Assembly (NCBI GenBank): GCA_022447545.1
Contig: JAKVBI010000004.1
Span: 100,505 to 164,504, forward strand
Length of the DNA stretch: 64,000 nucleotides
Direction of reading: 5' to 3'
Source of the DNA: Myxococcota bacterium
GTDB taxonomy: Bacteria > Myxococcota_A > UBA9160 > SMWR01
Positions 1-7,701 of the stretch are shown piece by piece. The notes under the pieces are model-generated. The model was not told where the DNA came from. It did no database searches and was given only the letters and a program-made list of their open reading frames with translations. The translations under genes were made by a program, and so were the position numbers. The number at the start of each line of letters is the position of its first letter. Position 1 is the stretch's first letter.

Positions 1-1287
1 GCCATTGATATCCACGACATAGAGGTCCGCCCGACCCCTCCGCCTCGAACTGAAAACGATCTTGCGCGAATTGGGGGCCCAGCTCGGCCCTTCGTCACTG
101 GCTGGATGACTGATGAGTGGAATCGCCTGCCCTCCTTCGACGTCCAGCAACCAGATATCGAACTGCCCCTTCACGCGAGCCTCATAGGCGATCCAGGCGC
201 CGTCGGGAGACCAGGCAGGCGCCGTGTTGTAGCTGCCATCGAAGGTGAGGCGTCGTACCTGAGAACCATCCGCACCCATCACGTAAATCTGAGGACTGCC
301 GGACCGGTCCGACACGAAAGCGATCTGCTCACCATCAGGCGACCAGGCGGGCGAAACGTCGATGGATCGGTTGTTCGTCAGGCGACGCAGATCGCTGCCA
401 TCTTCGTTGATGGTGTAGATCTCGGCGGGCCCCTGGGCGCTGACCACGATGGCCATTTTGCGACCGCTGGGATCGAAGACCCCTCGGTATTGATGGCGTT
501 CGGATCCAAGGCTGGGAAAGAGAAGCTTCGCAGGCTTTTGTCTGCTTCTCGAAGCCAGGAAGAGATACGGGCGATTGAGGTGACGGTAGGAGGTGTAGAC
601 GACCCCGATGCCGTCCAGCGTCCACGAGGGAAACAGATTGATGGACCCATTGGAGGTCACGGACCTCACCGATTCCCCGGTGGCGTTCATGACGTAGATC
701 TCCGGATTGTCCGTCCGAGTGGACACGAAAACGATCTCAGTGTCAGACACCCCAGGCACACCGGTGAAGTTCTCCACGATGTCATCCGCCATGCGCCTGG
801 CCAAAATGGCATCGTCTCGGCCCGCGAGTTGGCGATAGCGCTTGGAAAGTCGCTTACGGCAGCTGGCGGTATCCCACAACTGGAACTGGGCGGTCAGGGA
901 TTGGTCACTTCGCTCGAGCCGACCCTCGACGAAGGCATCGGCCCCGATCTGGCGCCAGCTGTCGCAGTCCTCCAGAAGCTCCGCACGGGTAAGTTCCGAC
1001 GTCGCCTCGTCACCCAGGAAGGCAGTCCACTCGATGACGTCGAACAGACCGGAGAATTCGAGGCCCGTGAGCAGTTGACTGCGAAACCCCTTCGCGTCGG
1101 CCGCGTCACTCGGTGCCGAGCGGTCAGCGAATTCCTGGAGGGCCAGACGATAGGTACGCGCCGACCCCGAGGTGACGATGATGGCCGGGGGGGCCTCGGC
1201 GGCGGTGGGTCGCGCGAAAACGCTCCAGTCGAGGACCAGACACAGGCCCAGCAGCGCCGCACCCAGTTTTCGCGGGTCAGGCTTCAA
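1..1287 (-). CDS. tolB: Tol-Pal periplasmic beta-propeller TolB (3' end outside window)
   Basis: TolB is the periplasmic propeller that links Pal and the TolA-TolQ-TolR motor in outer-membrane constriction. Reading on the minus strand from TTG at 1287 gives a signal peptide (Lys/Arg start, hydrophobic stretch, Ala-rich cleavage region), an N-terminal alpha/beta domain to about residue 150, then PD40/WD40-like blades with repeated 'PAWSPDG' and 'IYVM' type motifs. The frame is open to base 1, giving 429 residues, close to full family length, so only a short C-terminus is missing. The TTG start overlaps the tolA stop (TTGA), which implies translational coupling. No other start fits the signal peptide. 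Gene order tolQ-R-A-B supports the name. Confidence 0.93.
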   Translation of the reverse strand, partial: MKPDPRKLGAALLGLCLVLDWSVFARPTAAEAPPAIIVTSGSARTYRLALQEFADRSAPSDAADAKGFRSQLLTGLEFSGLFDVIEWTAFLGDEATSELTRAELLEDCDSWRQIGADAFVEGRLERSDQSLTAQFQLWDTASCRKRLSKRYRQLAGRDDAILARRMADDIVENFTGVPGVSDTEIVFVSTRTDNPEIYVMNATGESVRSVTSNGSINLFPSWTLDGIGVVYTSYRHLNRPYLFLASRSRQKPAKLLFPSLGSERHQYRGVFDPSGRKMAIVVSAQGPAEIYTINEDGSDLRRLTNNRSIDVSPAWSPDGEQIAFVSDRSGSPQIYVMGADGSQVRRLTFDGSYNTAPAWSPDGAWIAYEARVKGQFDIWLLDVEGGQAIPLISHPASDEGPSWAPNSRKIVFSSRRRGRADLYVVDING

Positions 1288-2030
1288 AGACTGTCCTCGG
1301 GAACGAAGACAAAGGACCAGACATCGGCCTGCGGTGGCGGCGGCAGCGGGCTCGCCTTGAGGATCGCTCGCAAGACCCCTTCGTCGTACCAGGGGTTGCC
1401 CGAACTGCGGACCACTTCCGGGTTTCCCAGGACCCGACCCTGCCGATCGAGGCGAACGCGCAGATGGGCCTCCAGGTCCTGGGTGCGGAAACCCGGCGGA
1501 ACCACCCAACTGCGGCGAACGTGGGCCTTGGCGCTGCGCATCCAGGCTGCCACCTCCGGGGAAACCGTGGCGGGTCCACTGGGCTTGGACGGCGCCACCG
1601 AAGCCACGCGAGGCTCGGGCCGGGGCGTGGGAGCCGTCTCACCCGCCTCCTTGCGCAACTCGGCGAGTACGTCGGCGTAGTTCTGCTCGACGGGCGGACT
1701 CGGCGCGGGTTGAGGCCGGGGCTTGGAACGTGCGCGCGTGGGCTCCGCCGACGGCCGCTCGGGGAGCACCACCTCCCTGGGCCGCCGCTTCTCAACAGGC
1801 GCTACCGGCGCGGCAGGCTCCGGCCGCTGCAACCTGGCGGGCTCGGCCCTGGGGAGTGTGACGAGATCGACGGAGATCACTTCCGATGGAACTGAGAATT
1901 GCGAAACCGACAGCGATAGGCCCACAGCCAGCATTCCAGCGTGCACTCCAAACGAGAGCATTCCCCAGGTCGCGAGTTCTCGGCGCCGGGCCGCGACCCG
2001 CTCCCCCCAGAAATCCGTCGCAACGTCCAA
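1284..2030 (-). CDS. tolA: TolA/TonB-like energy-transducing protein
   Basis: This protein should bridge the inner-membrane TolQR motor to periplasmic TolB/Pal. The 248 residues show one N-terminal transmembrane segment (about 22-45), a Pro/Arg/Glu-rich periplasmic linker (about 55-150) and a C-terminal TonB/TolA domain (about 155-248) with the usual 'VVRSSGNPWYDEGVLRAI' type segment. It is much shorter than enterobacterial TolA (over 400 residues), because the linker is Pro-rich and short rather than a long helix. It starts one base after the tolR stop and its stop overlaps the tolB TTG start. Position in the tol operon favours TolA over a TonB for transport. Confidence 0.88.
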   Translation of the reverse strand: MDVATDFWGERVAARRRELATWGMLSFGVHAGMLAVGLSLSVSQFSVPSEVISVDLVTLPRAEPARLQRPEPAAPVAPVEKRRPREVVLPERPSAEPTRARSKPRPQPAPSPPVEQNYADVLAELRKEAGETAPTPRPEPRVASVAPSKPSGPATVSPEVAAWMRSAKAHVRRSWVVPPGFRTQDLEAHLRVRLDRQGRVLGNPEVVRSSGNPWYDEGVLRAILKASPLPPPPQADVWSFVFVPEDSL

Positions 2031-2031
2031 G

Positions 2032-2448
2032 TCAATCCTCGGGCTCAGTCACCATACCGAGCTTCGTCGCCCCAGCCTCGCGCGCCGCCGCCATCGCCTT
2101 CACCACGATGCCGTAGCTGGCGTCGGAGTCGGCTCGCAGGTAGATCTCCCGATCCTCGTCTCCCTCGAAAATCGCCTCCAGCTTTTCACGCAGTTGATCG
2201 GCAGGGATGGCCTTACGGGCAAGAAACAACTGCCCGTCGGCCTTGACGGTGAGAATCAAAGGCTCGCTGTCGATGCGCAGCGGCTGCGTATTGGTCTTGG
2301 GCAGGTCCACGTCCACGCCTTGCTGCATCATCGGTGCGGTCACCATGAAGATGATCAGCAGAACGAGCATCACATCCACGAAAGGCGTGACATTGATTTC
2401 CGAAAGGGGTCTCCAGGTGCGACCGGTTTGCTGAGAGATCTCGGCCAC
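2032..2448 (-). CDS. tolR: TolR/ExbD biopolymer transport protein
   Basis: TolR is a stator component of the proton-driven Tol motor. The 138 residues have one transmembrane helix around 20-42 with the family pattern 'INVTPFVDVMLVLLIIFM', including the conserved Asp that lines the proton path, followed by a small periplasmic domain with the 'LRAD' motif near residue 105. Length is typical. Translation probably starts at GTG, three bases after the tolQ stop (TGAGCCGTG), so the genes are co-translated. ExbD is the only alternative name, and the tolA/tolB neighbours argue for TolR. Confidence 0.93.
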   Translation of the reverse strand: MAEISQQTGRTWRPLSEINVTPFVDVMLVLLIIFMVTAPMMQQGVDVDLPKTNTQPLRIDSEPLILTVKADGQLFLARKAIPADQLREKLEAIFEGDEDREIYLRADSDASYGIVVKAMAAAREAGATKLGMVTEPED

Positions 2449-2451
2449 GGC

Positions 2452-3189
2452 TCAGGTCGGTCCCGGGGAGCGCGACTGTTTGACCTGCTCGGAAGCGTCC
2501 AGCGCCCGCTGAAGATCCCCCTCGTACTCGGCGCGGAACAAGTCGACGGAACTCGTGAGTTCCCGGAGCTCTCCCACGAAATAGTTGTAGAAGATGGTGG
2601 CGGGAATGGCGGCAAACAGCCCCACAGCCGTGGCGATCAGCGCTTCGGAGATCCCCGGAGCCACCACGGCCAGGCTCGCCGACCCGGTGCGACCAATCCC
2701 CTGAAAGGCATCGATGATTCCGATCACGGTGCCAAACAAGCCGATGAATGGCGCGGCATTGCCAGTGGTGGCCAGGATCGAGAGCCCCTTCTCGAGCCGC
2801 TGGATTTCCCGGGCGGACGTCCAGGCGATCCGGCCGATCAAGGCCCGGGCCTGGCCAGGGCTCGGAGGGCCCGAGCGAGACAGCCGGGTCCATTCCACGT
2901 GAACGTCCAGGAAGACTGCAGCGACGGGGCTTGCCTCGAGATCTCGCGCCGCATCGTAGGCTCCGTCGAAGGACCCCTGCTGATAGATCTCGACGAACGC
3001 CTCGCTATCCTGCTGAGCGCGGCGCAGTTCTCGCCATTTGAATGTAATAATGGTCCATGAACCAATAGAAGCCAGGGCGAGAATGCCGAGCACGACCTGA
3101 ACGATCCAACCCGCCTGGAGAACCAGACTGAGTACATCCAGGCTCGCGAGACGTCCCCCCATTGCCGCCCCGACGAATAACAACGCCAT
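2452..3189 (-). CDS. tolQ: TolQ/ExbB/MotA-family proton channel protein
   Basis: TolQ forms the pentameric proton channel with TolR. The 245-residue protein shows an N-terminal transmembrane helix (about 20-42), a long cytoplasmic loop with 'RLEKGLSILATTGNAAPFIG' and the two C-terminal helices with 'GLFGTVIGIIDAFQGIG' and 'GLFAAIPATIFYNYF'. These are the hallmark segments of the MotA/TolQ/ExbB family. It is the first gene of the tolQ-R-A-B operon and diverges from pepA across about 88 bases, so both promoters must lie in that gap. Confidence 0.93.
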   Translation of the reverse strand: MALLFVGAAMGGRLASLDVLSLVLQAGWIVQVVLGILALASIGSWTIITFKWRELRRAQQDSEAFVEIYQQGSFDGAYDAARDLEASPVAAVFLDVHVEWTRLSRSGPPSPGQARALIGRIAWTSAREIQRLEKGLSILATTGNAAPFIGLFGTVIGIIDAFQGIGRTGSASLAVVAPGISEALIATAVGLFAAIPATIFYNYFVGELRELTSSVDLFRAEYEGDLQRALDASEQVKQSRSPGPT

Positions 3190-3232
3190 GTGTCTCTCGT
3201 TGTGCGATCGCCGCGCCGGAGTCTAGAAGAGC

Positions 3233-3254
3233 GTCTGGTCGAGTTCAACCAGAC
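3233..3254. repeat. Inverted repeat in the tolQ-pepA divergent region
   Basis: GTCTGGT (3233-3239) and ACCAGAC (3248-3254) form a perfect 7 bp inverted repeat with an 8-base gap, 24 bases before the pepA start. It could be an operator or an mRNA hairpin in the pepA leader. The arms are seen directly; the function is only a guess. Confidence 0.35.
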
Positions 3255-3277
3255 CCAACCCCAGGACAGGAGATGTG

Positions 3278-4810
3278 ATGAAGGTCACAGTCGATTCACG
3301 AAACCCCGTCGATGCCAATGCGGATCTGCTTGCAATCCTGCTGGCGGAGCAGAGCAAGTCTCGACGGAGAGTGCCCCCCCGCCTCGCGGCCATCGACCGA
3401 GCCCTGGGCGGCGCGATCACACGGGTGATGGACAGCGGTGATTTTCGCGGCAAACGGGACCAGACCTGCACCTTGTATCCTCCGAAGTCGACCTCTCTCA
3501 AGGCCACACGCATCTTGCTGATCGGACTCGGCGACGCCGAAGGCATCGAGCCCGAAACCCTGCGAGCTGCTGCAGGACGCGCCATTCAACAGGCATCGAG
3601 CCGCTCGGCCCGCAGGGTGGCTCTCCTCGTCCCGTTGATCCGCAAATCGTCGGCGGACCAGATCGGACAAACACTGGCCGAAGGTGCCGTGCTGGCCGCT
3701 TATCGATTCGATCGGTACCAGACCCAGAACCGCGACAGCCAGCCGGCCGTTCAGTCCCTGTCGATCAAGATCGAACGATCGGAGGATCTTCGCGATGCCC
3801 GCGCGGGTGCGGCGAGGGGCCTCGTGCTGGCGGAGTCCCAGAACCTGGCCCGCGACCTCTCCAACGAGCCCGGCAACGCCCTCCCCCCCCTGGAATTGGC
3901 TCGGCGTGCCGTCAAGATGGCCAAAGAGGTCGGTCTCAAGGCCAAAGTGATGCGCGTTCCGGAACTTCGACGCCGGAAAATGGGCGCGATTCTCGCCGTG
4001 GGAGAGGGCAGTGTGAACCCTCCCTGCCTGATCGTCCTCGAACACGTCCCCAGCAAGCGGGGCTCGAAACGTACCCAGAAATCTCCCAGCATCTGTTGGG
4101 TCGGCAAAGGGATCACCTTCGACTCCGGAGGGATCTCGATCAAGCCCTCCGCCGCCATGGACGAAATGAAGCACGACATGTCGGGTGCAGCTGCCGTGGT
4201 GGGTGCTATGCGGGCCTGCGCATTGCTCGACGTCCCCCGACACGTGGTGGGAATCATTGCCGCCGCTGAAAACATGCCGAGTGGAACCGCCTACCGGCCG
4301 GGCGATGTCGTGACCTCTCTTTCAGGGAAGACCATCGAAGTCCTGAATACCGATGCCGAAGGACGCGTCGTACTCGCCGATGCACTCCACTACGCACGCA
4401 CCGAATACGATCCGGTCGCCATGGTCGATCTGGCGACATTGACGGGTGCCTGCGTGGTGGCCCTGGGCAAATGGGCGACGGGCCTGTTCACCAACGACGA
4501 CGAACTCTCGAATCGTATCCAGCTTGCGGCCGCAGAAACCGGAGAGCGGGTTTGGCCCATGCCGCTGTTCGACGAGCACCGCAAAGCGGTTAAGAGCCAG
4601 ATCGCCGACGTCAAGAATACCGGGGGCCGCGACGCCGGGGCTTCCACCGCTGCCGCCTTCCTCGCGAATTTCGTGGGCAAGACCCCGTGGGTCCACCTCG
4701 ACATCGCCGGTACGGGCTGGACGAACAAAGGAGGCCCCTACCAGCGAAGTGGTGGCACAGGGGTCGGAGTCCGGCTGTTGCTGGAGACGCTCCGGCAGTG
4801 GGGGGACTGA
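3278..4810 (+). CDS. pepA: Leucyl aminopeptidase (M17 family)
   Basis: This cytosolic aminopeptidase removes N-terminal residues from peptides using two metal ions. The catalytic C-terminal half carries 'GKGITFDSGGISIKPS' with the metal-binding Lys and Asp, 'DMSGAAAV', and the M17 signature NTDAEGRV at about residues 358-365 (usually NTDAEGRL). The N-terminal macro-like domain spans about 1-170. Length is about 510 residues, normal for the family. AGGAG at 3268-3272 lies five bases before ATG 3278, which is preferred to the GTG one codon upstream. In enterobacteria PepA also binds DNA; nothing here shows that role. Confidence 0.95.
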   Translation: MKVTVDSRNPVDANADLLAILLAEQSKSRRRVPPRLAAIDRALGGAITRVMDSGDFRGKRDQTCTLYPPKSTSLKATRILLIGLGDAEGIEPETLRAAAGRAIQQASSRSARRVALLVPLIRKSSADQIGQTLAEGAVLAAYRFDRYQTQNRDSQPAVQSLSIKIERSEDLRDARAGAARGLVLAESQNLARDLSNEPGNALPPLELARRAVKMAKEVGLKAKVMRVPELRRRKMGAILAVGEGSVNPPCLIVLEHVPSKRGSKRTQKSPSICWVGKGITFDSGGISIKPSAAMDEMKHDMSGAAAVVGAMRACALLDVPRHVVGIIAAAENMPSGTAYRPGDVVTSLSGKTIEVLNTDAEGRVVLADALHYARTEYDPVAMVDLATLTGACVVALGKWATGLFTNDDELSNRIQLAAAETGERVWPMPLFDEHRKAVKSQIADVKNTGGRDAGASTAAAFLANFVGKTPWVHLDIAGTGWTNKGGPYQRSGGTGVGVRLLLETLRQWGD

Positions 4811-4841
4811 CCGCTTCGACCATGGGATCCCACCGCTGAGC

Positions 4842-4856
4842 CCGCCCCGGGGGCGG
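4842..4856 (+). terminator. Possible hairpin terminator after pepA
   Basis: CCGCCC (4842-4847) and GGGCGG (4851-4856) form a 6 bp GC-only stem with a three-base loop, 31 bases after the pepA stop. The following bases are not a true T-run, so strength is doubtful. Confidence 0.35.
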
Positions 4857-4858
4857 CG

Positions 4859-4887
4859 TTGACGCTGATCGCTCCCCTCTCTAACCT
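4859..4887 (+). promoter_or_regulatory. Candidate sigma-70 promoter for the cytochrome gene
   Basis: TTGACG at 4859-4864 and TAACCT at 4882-4887 are separated by 17 bases. The -35 box matches five of six consensus bases, and the -10 keeps the key T, A and final T. Transcription would start about 55 bases before the cytochrome start codon and just after the pepA hairpin. Confidence 0.42.
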
Positions 4888-4947
4888 GCGCGTCGCCTGG
4901 AAGCGCCGGCCCGCGCTTGCCATGGAACGCCATAGGAGACTCGAGAA

Positions 4948-5337
4948 GTGGTCCAGACCCTCGAAAACGCAATTCGCACCGCCGCCGCAATCGCCCTCGT
5001 GTTCCTGTTTGCCGGGACCTCCAGCGCCGCAGGGGACGCCGCGGCTGGCAAGGTCAAGTACGACATGTTCTGTGCGTCCTGCCACGGACCCACGGGAAAA
5101 GGCGATGGGCCCGTCGCTGCCGCCATTCAACCTCCCCCCCGTGACTTCAGTGTCGGCGAGTTCAAGTTCGACACCAATGGCAGTGGAACGGCTGGGACCG
5201 ACGAGGACCTGGCCAACGTCATCACCAATGGCGGCGCCAAATACGGCGGGAATCCCATGATGGCGCCCTGGGGTGGCGCACTCTCCCCGACCGACATCCA
5301 GAACGTCGTCGCTTACATCCGTAGCCTCAAGCAGTGA
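4948..5337 (+). CDS. Periplasmic class I cytochrome c
   Basis: This is a small soluble electron-transfer protein. The 129 residues have a signal peptide (about 1-28, ending in an Ala-rich site), one heme c motif CASCH (Cys42, Cys45, His46) and a Met-rich 'GGNPMMAPWGG' segment near residue 103 that supplies the likely distal ligand. The C-terminus ends with the usual 'VVAYIRSL' helix. Translation starts at GTG 4948, with AGGAG at 4934-4938 nine bases upstream. It stands alone between pepA and rpoH, so its redox partner is not evident. The fold resembles cytochromes of the c6/c555 type, but the subclass cannot be fixed here. Confidence 0.88.
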   Translation: MVQTLENAIRTAAAIALVFLFAGTSSAAGDAAAGKVKYDMFCASCHGPTGKGDGPVAAAIQPPPRDFSVGEFKFDTNGSGTAGTDEDLANVITNGGAKYGGNPMMAPWGGALSPTDIQNVVAYIRSLKQ

Positions 5338-5534
5338 CTCCATCGAATGGGCGCCTCACGGCGCCGGTTCGCTGACGCTGGCCGCGACCGATACACTGAC
5401 CGACAAGGCAGCACCCACACGCCGAAGCGCCCTGAGACAGGCCATGGTCGGGTCCCGTCGGCTCCTCGAGCGATCGATTGGGTGAATCCTTCACCCCCTC
5501 GGGACGGAGACCCCAGCGCAGCGAGGAACCGAGC

Positions 5535-6554
5535 GTGAGTTCCAGCGAAACGCCACCCTCCGACTCCAAGAAGATCGACGGCCCCGTCGAGCCGGAAGTC
5601 CTCGACGAAGAATTCGAGATTCTGGACGAGGGCGAAGAGTCCGCGGAGCCGAAGGCGACCGCCGCGCTGGTTCCCTCCTCGGACCCGCGTTCCGTCGAAG
5701 CCGTTGACGCCCTCACGGCGTACATGGCCGAACTCTCTCACCATGCCCCGATTACCCGGGAGGAGGAGCACGAACTGGCGGTGAAATGGGTGGAGGAAGG
5801 CGACGTCGAAGCAGCCCGGAAACTGGTGCTGGCGAACCTCCGACTCGTGGTGAAGATCGCCATGGAATACCGTCGCGCCTGGACCAACGCCCTGGATCTG
5901 ATCCAAGAAGGTAATGTGGGCCTCGTCCAGGCTGCCCACCGTTTCGACCCCTACCGGGGCGTGAAGCTCTCCTCCTACGCCGCCTATTGGATCCGCGCCT
6001 ACATCCTGAAGTACATCCTCGACAATTTTCGAACGGTACGAATGGGCACCACACGAGCCCAACGCAAGCTCTTCTTCCAACTCAACAAAGAGAAGCGGCG
6101 GCTCGAGATCGAAGGCTTCAAGCCCGAGCCCAAGCTGATCGCCGAACGCCTGTCCGTGAGCGAAGACGACGTACGCGACATGGACCGCCGGTTGCACCAG
6201 AGCGACCTGTCACTCAACGCCCCCGCCTACGCCGAGGATGGAAATGCGGAGGTGGGTGATTTCATCTCCATGCCCAGTACCAGTGCGGAGGAAGACGTCG
6301 CGACTTCGGAGCTCCACGAGTTATTTGGCGAAACCGTCGGCGCCTTCAAACAGACTCTGGAAGATCGCGACCTCCAGATTCTCGACGAACGCCTGCTCGC
6401 CGAGACCCCCAAGACGCTGCAGGAACTCGCCACGGAGTTCGGCGTTTCGCGCGAGCGGATCCGACAGGTCGAGGCGCGCTTGATCAAGCGCCTGCGAGAG
6501 CATTTCAAGGACAGCCTGGTGGATTTTGATCTCTACTCGGGACCCGACGAATGA
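5535..6554 (+). CDS. rpoH: RNA polymerase sigma-32-type factor
   Basis: This is a sigma-70-family factor of the heat-shock group. Region 2 includes 'DLIQEGNVGLVQAAHRFDP' and 'SSYAAYWIRAYI'. The segment QRKLFFQLNKEKRRL just after it matches the RpoH box (Q-R-K-L-F-F-N-L), which separates sigma-32 from RpoD. Region 4 ends with 'FGVSRERIRQVEARLIKRLR'. Start choice: GTG 5535 has GAGGAA a few bases upstream, whereas an in-frame start at 5478 has no clear ribosome site. Either way an acidic N-terminal extension of some 50 residues (rich in Glu/Asp) precedes region 1.2, unlike the short enterobacterial N-terminus. The stop overlaps the acylphosphatase start (ATGA). Confidence 0.88.
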   Translation: MSSSETPPSDSKKIDGPVEPEVLDEEFEILDEGEESAEPKATAALVPSSDPRSVEAVDALTAYMAELSHHAPITREEEHELAVKWVEEGDVEAARKLVLANLRLVVKIAMEYRRAWTNALDLIQEGNVGLVQAAHRFDPYRGVKLSSYAAYWIRAYILKYILDNFRTVRMGTTRAQRKLFFQLNKEKRRLEIEGFKPEPKLIAERLSVSEDDVRDMDRRLHQSDLSLNAPAYAEDGNAEVGDFISMPSTSAEEDVATSELHELFGETVGAFKQTLEDRDLQILDERLLAETPKTLQELATEFGVSRERIRQVEARLIKRLREHFKDSLVDFDLYSGPDE

Positions 6555-6856
6555 CGGATGTAGAGACCACGCCCCCGGCCAGAATTCAGCGACGCGTGGT
6601 GGTTCAGGGGCGGGTTCAAGGAGTCTACTTCCGCGGGACCACCCTTGAGCAAGCGCGACGCCTGGGCCTGGATGGCTGGGTGCTCAACCGCCGAGACGGC
6701 TGCGTGGAGGCCCGCGTGGAGGGAGCCCCCGAGGCGGTGGCGGCCCTGCTCCGATTCCTTGCCCAGGGGCCCCGGCATGCCAGGGTCGAACACGTGGACG
6801 TCCAGGAGGCCCTACCGGAAGGGCTCCAAGGCTTCGAGATCCGTACCGAGCCGTAA
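6551..6856 (+). CDS. acyP: Acylphosphatase
   Basis: Acylphosphatase hydrolyses carboxyl-phosphate bonds in small molecules. The 101 residues carry the signature 'VQGRVQGVYFRGTT', with the phosphate-binding Arg, and 'GLDGWVLNRRDGCVEARVEG', with the catalytic Asn. Length matches the family (90-100) after allowing for a 12-residue N-terminal tail. The ATG overlaps the rpoH stop by four bases, so the two are translationally coupled. The functional link to a sigma factor is not obvious. Confidence 0.92.
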   Translation: MTDVETTPPARIQRRVVVQGRVQGVYFRGTTLEQARRLGLDGWVLNRRDGCVEARVEGAPEAVAALLRFLAQGPRHARVEHVDVQEALPEGLQGFEIRTEP

Positions 6857-6871
6857 ACCCGTCATCAGGCC

Positions 6872-6923
6872 ACCGGGGCGGGGCCGTAGACCCCGTGGGG
6901 ACTCTACCGGGTAAAGCCCCGGT
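6872..6923 (+). repeat. Nested stem-loop between acyP and the FHA gene
   Basis: ACCGGGGC (6872-6879) pairs with GCCCCGGT (6916-6923), and an inner GGGG/CCCC stem (6880-6883 with 6891-6894) sits inside. The structure lies 15 bases after acyP and 23 before the FHA gene. It may be a terminator without a strong T-run, or a structured leader. Confidence 0.4.
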
Positions 6924-6946
6924 GTGTTCCTGCCGACTCGCACGAT

Positions 6947-7648
6947 ATGGCCTCATTGCACCGCTCCATGCTGTTCCTCCCGCCCGAACCTCCCATTCCC
7001 CTGGAACCGGGTGAGGCGGTGCGCATCGGGCGCGGCCAGGACTGTGATCTGCGTTTGGCCAATGGAGACGCCTCGCGGCGACATGCGGAGATCCGCAGCG
7101 GAAGCGAGGGTTTCGTGCTGCGGGATCTGGACAGCACCAATGGAACCTACGTGAACGGGAAGCGGATCCAGGAGATCGCGCTGGAGCCCGGCGATCGGAT
7201 CGAGATCGGCTCCAGCGAGATTCGTTTCTGCCACGTGAACCCGGGCCTGAGCGAATCCGACGCCGCATCGGACCCACTGCCGGTACAGGAGCAGACCCTC
7301 GTGGTGGAGCGCCCCGCCCTTCAGGTCTTCGAGGGCGACCTCTCGGAGATCCCGCCCTTTGCGGTCCTTCAGATCCTCGAGATGGGACGCAAGACCGGCA
7401 CGTTGAGACTCGACACCGGACAGGGCTCGACGACGCTGTGGTTCCAGAACGGGAGACCTGTACACGCGGAATCGAAACGGGATCAGGGATTCGACGCCGC
7501 CCTGACCGTCATCCACGCCACGACCGGACGCTTTGCCTTCGAACCCGTGAGTCGCCTTCCCGAGGCGACCATCGAAGCCAGCGTGACCGAGTTGTTACTG
7601 GAATCGTCGAGAATGCTCGACGAGGGGATGCTCGAAATCCCCGAATGA
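6947..7648 (+). CDS. FHA domain protein with C-terminal DUF4388 (PATAN-like) domain
   Basis: The 233-residue protein is a predicted signalling adaptor. The FHA domain (about 20-95) has the phosphothreonine-binding residues in 'VRIGRGQDCDLRLAN', 'SRRHAEI' and 'DLDSTNGTYVNGKRI'. After a linker, residues about 120-205 match DUF4388, with 'FEGDLSEIPPFAVLQILEMG', 'KTGTLRL' and 'LWFQNGRPVHAE'. This FHA-DUF4388 pairing is common in Myxococcota and relatives, where DUF4388 occurs with response regulators and gliding or polarity proteins. No kinase gene is adjacent. No enzymatic motif is present, so it should act by binding a phosphorylated partner. Confidence 0.85.
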   Translation: MASLHRSMLFLPPEPPIPLEPGEAVRIGRGQDCDLRLANGDASRRHAEIRSGSEGFVLRDLDSTNGTYVNGKRIQEIALEPGDRIEIGSSEIRFCHVNPGLSESDAASDPLPVQEQTLVVERPALQVFEGDLSEIPPFAVLQILEMGRKTGTLRLDTGQGSTTLWFQNGRPVHAESKRDQGFDAALTVIHATTGRFAFEPVSRLPEATIEASVTELLLESSRMLDEGMLEIPE

Positions 7649-7701
7649 ATGTCCGTCGGAAGGAGCCCCGACAAGGGGCGCCGCTTTGAGTTCCAGAACC
7701 C

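Noticed and set aside
106-1680. Long plus-strand open frame of over 500 codons
   Set aside because: It is antisense to tolB and tolA. The high GC content makes long antisense frames common, and its translation has no family motif.
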